64,000 nucleotides of DNA from an uncultured Campylobacter sp. (GTDB lineage: Bacteria; Campylobacterota; Campylobacteria; Campylobacterales; Campylobacteraceae): contig NZ_CAJPRT010000005.1 in NCBI RefSeq assembly GCF_905373215.1, positions 71,713 to 135,712 on the forward strand, in the 5' to 3' direction. The position numbers and the translations under genes are program-made. The notes under the pieces are model-generated. The model was not told the DNA's origin. It did no database searches and was given only the letters and a program-made list of their open reading frames with translations. Below are positions 61,163 through 64,000 of this stretch, in pieces (the stretch's first letter is position 1; each line of letters opens with the position of its first letter).

Positions 61163-62316
61163 AGATCGTGCATTGCGGCATTTTCAACGAATACGACGAC
61201 GGCAGTTTTTTCTACGGCATGGAGCGCAAGATTAGCCACGGGCTCATCCGCGGCGGGCACTTCGTCTATGATTTTAGCTACCGCGATTGGGAGCGGAGCC
61301 TACGCTTTTGCGGGCTGAAAAACAGCGGGCTAGCTAAAATGAACGCCAAGCTCGTGCGTATCTGCGAAAGCATCGGTGCCGATCTGCTTCTAATCGGCAA
61401 GGGCGAAAAGATCGGTCTTAGCGCGCTGCGGGCGATAAAATCGGCGCTTCCTAAGATTAAAATCGCGATCTGGTACGTCGATCATCTGCAAGAAAAACGG
61501 GAATTTTTCGAAAAATTAAGTTTCATCGACGTGTTTTTTTGGGCGAATGCGCTGAAGCTGCGCGATCTTTCGGCAAGATACGGCGCGAAATTCGCCTTTT
61601 TCCCAAACATCTCCGACGCGGCGTTTGATAGACGCCTAGACGCCGATAAAACGACCGACGTGATCTACATAGCGCGCGATTATCAAGAGGACGTGAGGTA
61701 TAAATTTGCGCTTTTGTTGCGCGATTTTTGCGAAAAAGAGGGGCTTAGGCTTAAAATTTTTGCGAGTCTCGGCGCGCCTGCCGTATTCGGCGATAAATTT
61801 CATCGCGAGATCGCGGCTGCAAAGATCGCGATAAATTTTAATCGCGACGACGAGCTTGAGTGCGCGAGTGTTCGTAAATTGCTCGGCGCGAGCGACCGCA
61901 TGGCGCAGTTTTTAGGATGCGGCGTCTGCACTTTTAGCCCCAAGATCGCGGGGTTTGAGCGGCTTTATGAAGACGGCTCGGAGATAGTTTATTTTGACGG
62001 TCCTACGGATTGCTTTTCAAAGATCAAATGCCTTCTTGCTAGCGGCGAATACGCACGCATCGCGCGGCGCGGCAGAGCCAAGACGCTAAGGATCGCAAAC
62101 GCCGCCCGAGTGACAAAATTTATGCTTGAGACGATCTTTGAAGAGAGCTTTGGCGCAGATGCCTGCGGTGAAATTTCTGATGAAAAATGCAGCGAGAGCG
62201 GCGGCGAACGTCACGACGCACCAAACGGAAGAGATAAAAACGAGCGGAGCGATTTTTACAGCGAGCCTTACGAATGGTGCGAGTTCGTCTATAAAAACGG
62301 AGAGAAATTCAGATGA
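61150..62316 (+). CDS. CgeB-like glycosyltransferase
   Basis: 388 aa. The opening HCGIFNEYDDGSFFYGMERKISHGLIRGGH and the later WYVDHLQEKREFF and FLGCGVCTFSPKIAGFERLYEDGSEIVYF resemble glycosyltransferases of the CgeB/Glyco_trans_1_2 type. The last 60 residues are a low-complexity, acidic and Cys/Ser-rich tail (about 330-388). Sugar and acceptor unknown. Overlaps the second deacetylase by four bases. Confidence 0.75.
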   Translation: MRSLKIVHCGIFNEYDDGSFFYGMERKISHGLIRGGHFVYDFSYRDWERSLRFCGLKNSGLAKMNAKLVRICESIGADLLLIGKGEKIGLSALRAIKSALPKIKIAIWYVDHLQEKREFFEKLSFIDVFFWANALKLRDLSARYGAKFAFFPNISDAAFDRRLDADKTTDVIYIARDYQEDVRYKFALLLRDFCEKEGLRLKIFASLGAPAVFGDKFHREIAAAKIAINFNRDDELECASVRKLLGASDRMAQFLGCGVCTFSPKIAGFERLYEDGSEIVYFDGPTDCFSKIKCLLASGEYARIARRGRAKTLRIANAARVTKFMLETIFEESFGADACGEISDEKCSESGGERHDAPNGRDKNERSDFYSEPYEWCEFVYKNGEKFR

Positions 62317-63104
62317 TTTATTTTGCGGCGTTTCTGATCTTTGTCGCCGCGGTGGGCGTTTCGCTGCGGTATAACTGGTGGCGGATCCCGCAGGGTTGGC
62401 ATAAGGCGCGAGTGCTGATGTATCATAGCGTAGAGGAGCATAAGGGCGATAAATTCGACAAATGGCGGCTAAGGCCCGCTGATTTTGAAAGACAGATCGC
62501 GTGGCTTGCGAAAAACGGCTTTAGCAGCTTTAAGTTTAGCGAGCTTATCGCGCTAGAGCGGCTGCCTAAAAAGGCGGTTTGCATCACATTCGACGACGGG
62601 TTTGAAAATAATTTTACTAGCGCTTTTGAAATTTTGAAAAAATACGATTTCAAAGCGAGCATATTTTTAGTGCCGGACGCCGTGCAAAACGACTGGGAGC
62701 GCGCTAATACGACCCATCTCGCGCGAATGCTGAGCAAGGAGCAAATTTTAAAAATGCAAGCAAGCGGGCTAGTGGAGTTTGGCGCGCATACGATGCACCA
62801 CGTAAATTTAGACCTTATCTACGCGAACGATCCGCAGCTAGCCGCAGATGAGATCATCACGTCCAAAGCTCGCGTAGCGCGTATTTGCGGGCGGCCGTGC
62901 GAGGTGTTTGCCTACCCGTACGGTAAATTTAACGACGAAATTTTAAATATCGCTAGATCAAATTTCAAAGGCGCGGTAGTCGTCAAGCGCGGACTTTACG
63001 AGGCGGGCGACGACAAATACGCCGTAAAGCGTATCGGTATTTTGGGCACGGAGGGGTTTTTTGATTTTTGGCTGAAATTTACGAGGATAAGGAACAAACT
63101 ATGA
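62313..63104 (+). CDS. Polysaccharide deacetylase, copy 2
   Basis: 263 aa. An anchor helix (3-20) precedes the NodB domain with ITFDDGFENN, GAHTMHHVNL and FAYPYGKFNDE. It shares its layout and the RVLMYH segment with the 59118 product, so the two are duplicates. Its stop overlaps the GT2 start (ATGA at 63101). Confidence 0.9.
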   Translation: MIYFAAFLIFVAAVGVSLRYNWWRIPQGWHKARVLMYHSVEEHKGDKFDKWRLRPADFERQIAWLAKNGFSSFKFSELIALERLPKKAVCITFDDGFENNFTSAFEILKKYDFKASIFLVPDAVQNDWERANTTHLARMLSKEQILKMQASGLVEFGAHTMHHVNLDLIYANDPQLAADEIITSKARVARICGRPCEVFAYPYGKFNDEILNIARSNFKGAVVVKRGLYEAGDDKYAVKRIGILGTEGFFDFWLKFTRIRNKL

Positions 63105-63856
63105 TTAAAGCGTCCGTTTATGCGATAGTGATGAATGAGGAGCGCCACATCGAGCGTATGCTACGTAGCGTGGCTGATTTTGCCGAGATCATAATCGTCG
63201 ATAGCGGCAGCACCGATGCCACGCTGCAAATCGTGCGTAAATTTACCGATAAAATTTACCATCACGATTGGCAGGGCGAGGGGGTGCAGAAAAACTACGC
63301 ATTTTCGCTATGTAGCAACGAATGGGTGCTCAATCTCGACGGCGATGAGGAGGTAAGTCCTGAGCTAAAAGGCGAGATAGAGGAGTTTATGAACCAGAGC
63401 GATTACTCGGCGCTGGATATTAAATTTCATGAATACTCGCTCGGGCGCAAGTGTTCGGGTCTCGTGCGCAAAAACACCCACATCCGCTTCTTTCGCAAGG
63501 AGTGCGGCGAGTATAAAAATATGGGCGTGCACGCGCAAATTTCGATCGTAAAGGGTGCGGTGAAAAAGAGCAAATTTTGCATTAATCACTTTAGCGAAAA
63601 GCCGATCGCCGAGCTCGTTATGAAAAACAACAACTACTCCACGCTACGCGCGCAGGGGGATTTTGAGAAGGGCAAGAAGCCGAGTCTTGCGAAGCTTTTG
63701 CTGATCTATCCGTTTGCGTTTTTTAAATCATACATTTTGCGCAGATCACTTTTTGACGGGCGCAAAGGATTTATCACGGCAAATATTAACGCATTTTACG
63801 CGTTTTTAAAAGAGGCGAAACTTTACGAGAAGTATCTTAAAAAGGGCGAAGATTAA
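63101..63856 (+). CDS. Glycosyltransferase family 2 (WaaE/KdtX-like)
   Basis: About 251 aa. GT-A start ASVYAIVMNEERHIERMLRSV, VDSGSTDATLQI and NLDGDEEVS (metal-binding DxD-like site). The type matches beta-1,4-glucosyltransferases that act on the LOS inner core (WaaE/KdtX). Start is the ATG at 63101 with AAGGA upstream, not the earlier frame-extended one at 63068. Last gene of the glycan operon. Confidence 0.88.
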   Translation: MIKASVYAIVMNEERHIERMLRSVADFAEIIIVDSGSTDATLQIVRKFTDKIYHHDWQGEGVQKNYAFSLCSNEWVLNLDGDEEVSPELKGEIEEFMNQSDYSALDIKFHEYSLGRKCSGLVRKNTHIRFFRKECGEYKNMGVHAQISIVKGAVKKSKFCINHFSEKPIAELVMKNNNYSTLRAQGDFEKGKKPSLAKLLLIYPFAFFKSYILRRSLFDGRKGFITANINAFYAFLKEAKLYEKYLKKGED

Positions 63857-63920
63857 TCGAAATGATAGAAAATTTTAGCTATCATTGGGATCTAAATTTA
63901 ACGGCGAAAAGGGCGAAAAA

Positions 63921-64000
63921 ATGGACAAAAAAGTAGTAGCGGCACATAAAATTTCAGACGAAGAATATGAAAAAATTTTAAAAATTTTAGGTCGCGAGCC
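63921..64000 (+). CDS. purL: Phosphoribosylformylglycinamidine synthase II (5' end only)
   Basis: The ORF continues past the window edge. The 26 visible residues (MDKKVVAAHKISDEEY, then KILKILGREP) match the start of Campylobacter PurL, which makes FGAM in purine synthesis. A weak ribosome site precedes it. Confidence 0.8.
   Translation, partial: MDKKVVAAHKISDEEYEKILKILGRE

Overview
The window looks like a chromosomal segment of an epsilonproteobacterium, most probably a Campylobacter of the higher-G+C type (C. gracilis-like; species not proven). Three things support this. The run queA-tatC-tatB-hemW-like-nudH-lysC-hobA-holB-folP matches the order I recall for C. jejuni Cj0577-Cj0585. HobA, a replication protein confined to epsilonproteobacteria, is present. 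The words AAATTT and TTTAAA are very abundant. Most genes sit in tight operons with ATGA or TGATG overlaps.

Layout. 1-3.1 kb: pssA, leuA, atpE and a tRNA-Leu(GAG). 3.1-8.7 kb: an A+T-rich accessory island behind the tRNA, with a wrecked tyrosine integrase, an IS1595-type insertion whose transposase frame runs into the integrase remnant, unrecognised membrane proteins, long direct repeats, a MITE-like palindrome and a broken small ORF. 8.8-14.3 kb: HDOD-like gene, rnr, holA, then rpsF-ssb-rpsR. 14.4-17.2 kb: small membrane or peptidoglycan-binding-like proteins and a degenerate kinase-like protein. 17.2-24.9 kb: queA, tatC, tatB, radical SAM gene, then nudH, lysC, hobA, holB, folP. 25.2-30.8 kb: uncharacterised genes, a cytidylate-kinase-like gene and a CidA/LrgB pair. 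30.8-33.1 kb: a long, nearly gene-free stretch. 33.1-43.5 kb (minus strand): TAXI-TRAP transporter, truA, lptF, prepilin peptidase, uppS, coaBC, glmU. 43.7-49.5 kb: EamA exporter and a MacAB-TolC-type efflux operon. 49.5-54.5 kb: rpmH-rnpA-yidD-yidC-jag-mnmE. 54.5-63.9 kb: a lipooligosaccharide-type operon (waaM, ELM1-like, four glycosyltransferases, O-antigen ligase, two polysaccharide deacetylases), then the start of purL.

The most unusual signal is spread over the window. Otherwise conserved proteins carry in-frame low-complexity segments rich in N, S, A, Q, D and E at linkers or termini. MnmE has about 130 extra residues between its G4 and G5 motifs. TruA has about 230 extra N-terminal residues. 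Two glycosylation proteins contain clean 30-bp and 27-bp tandem repeats, and the TatB tail holds a 39-bp doublet. Some intergenic spacers hold degenerate repeats with AAATTTTAAAATTT cores. Together this suggests frequent in-frame minisatellite growth in this lineage.

Two genes have start-site anomalies: rnpA has no AUG/GUG/UUG at the expected place, and a zinc-ribbon gene has a stop at codon 2. All calls rest on reading the sequence and recalled family knowledge; no database search was run.
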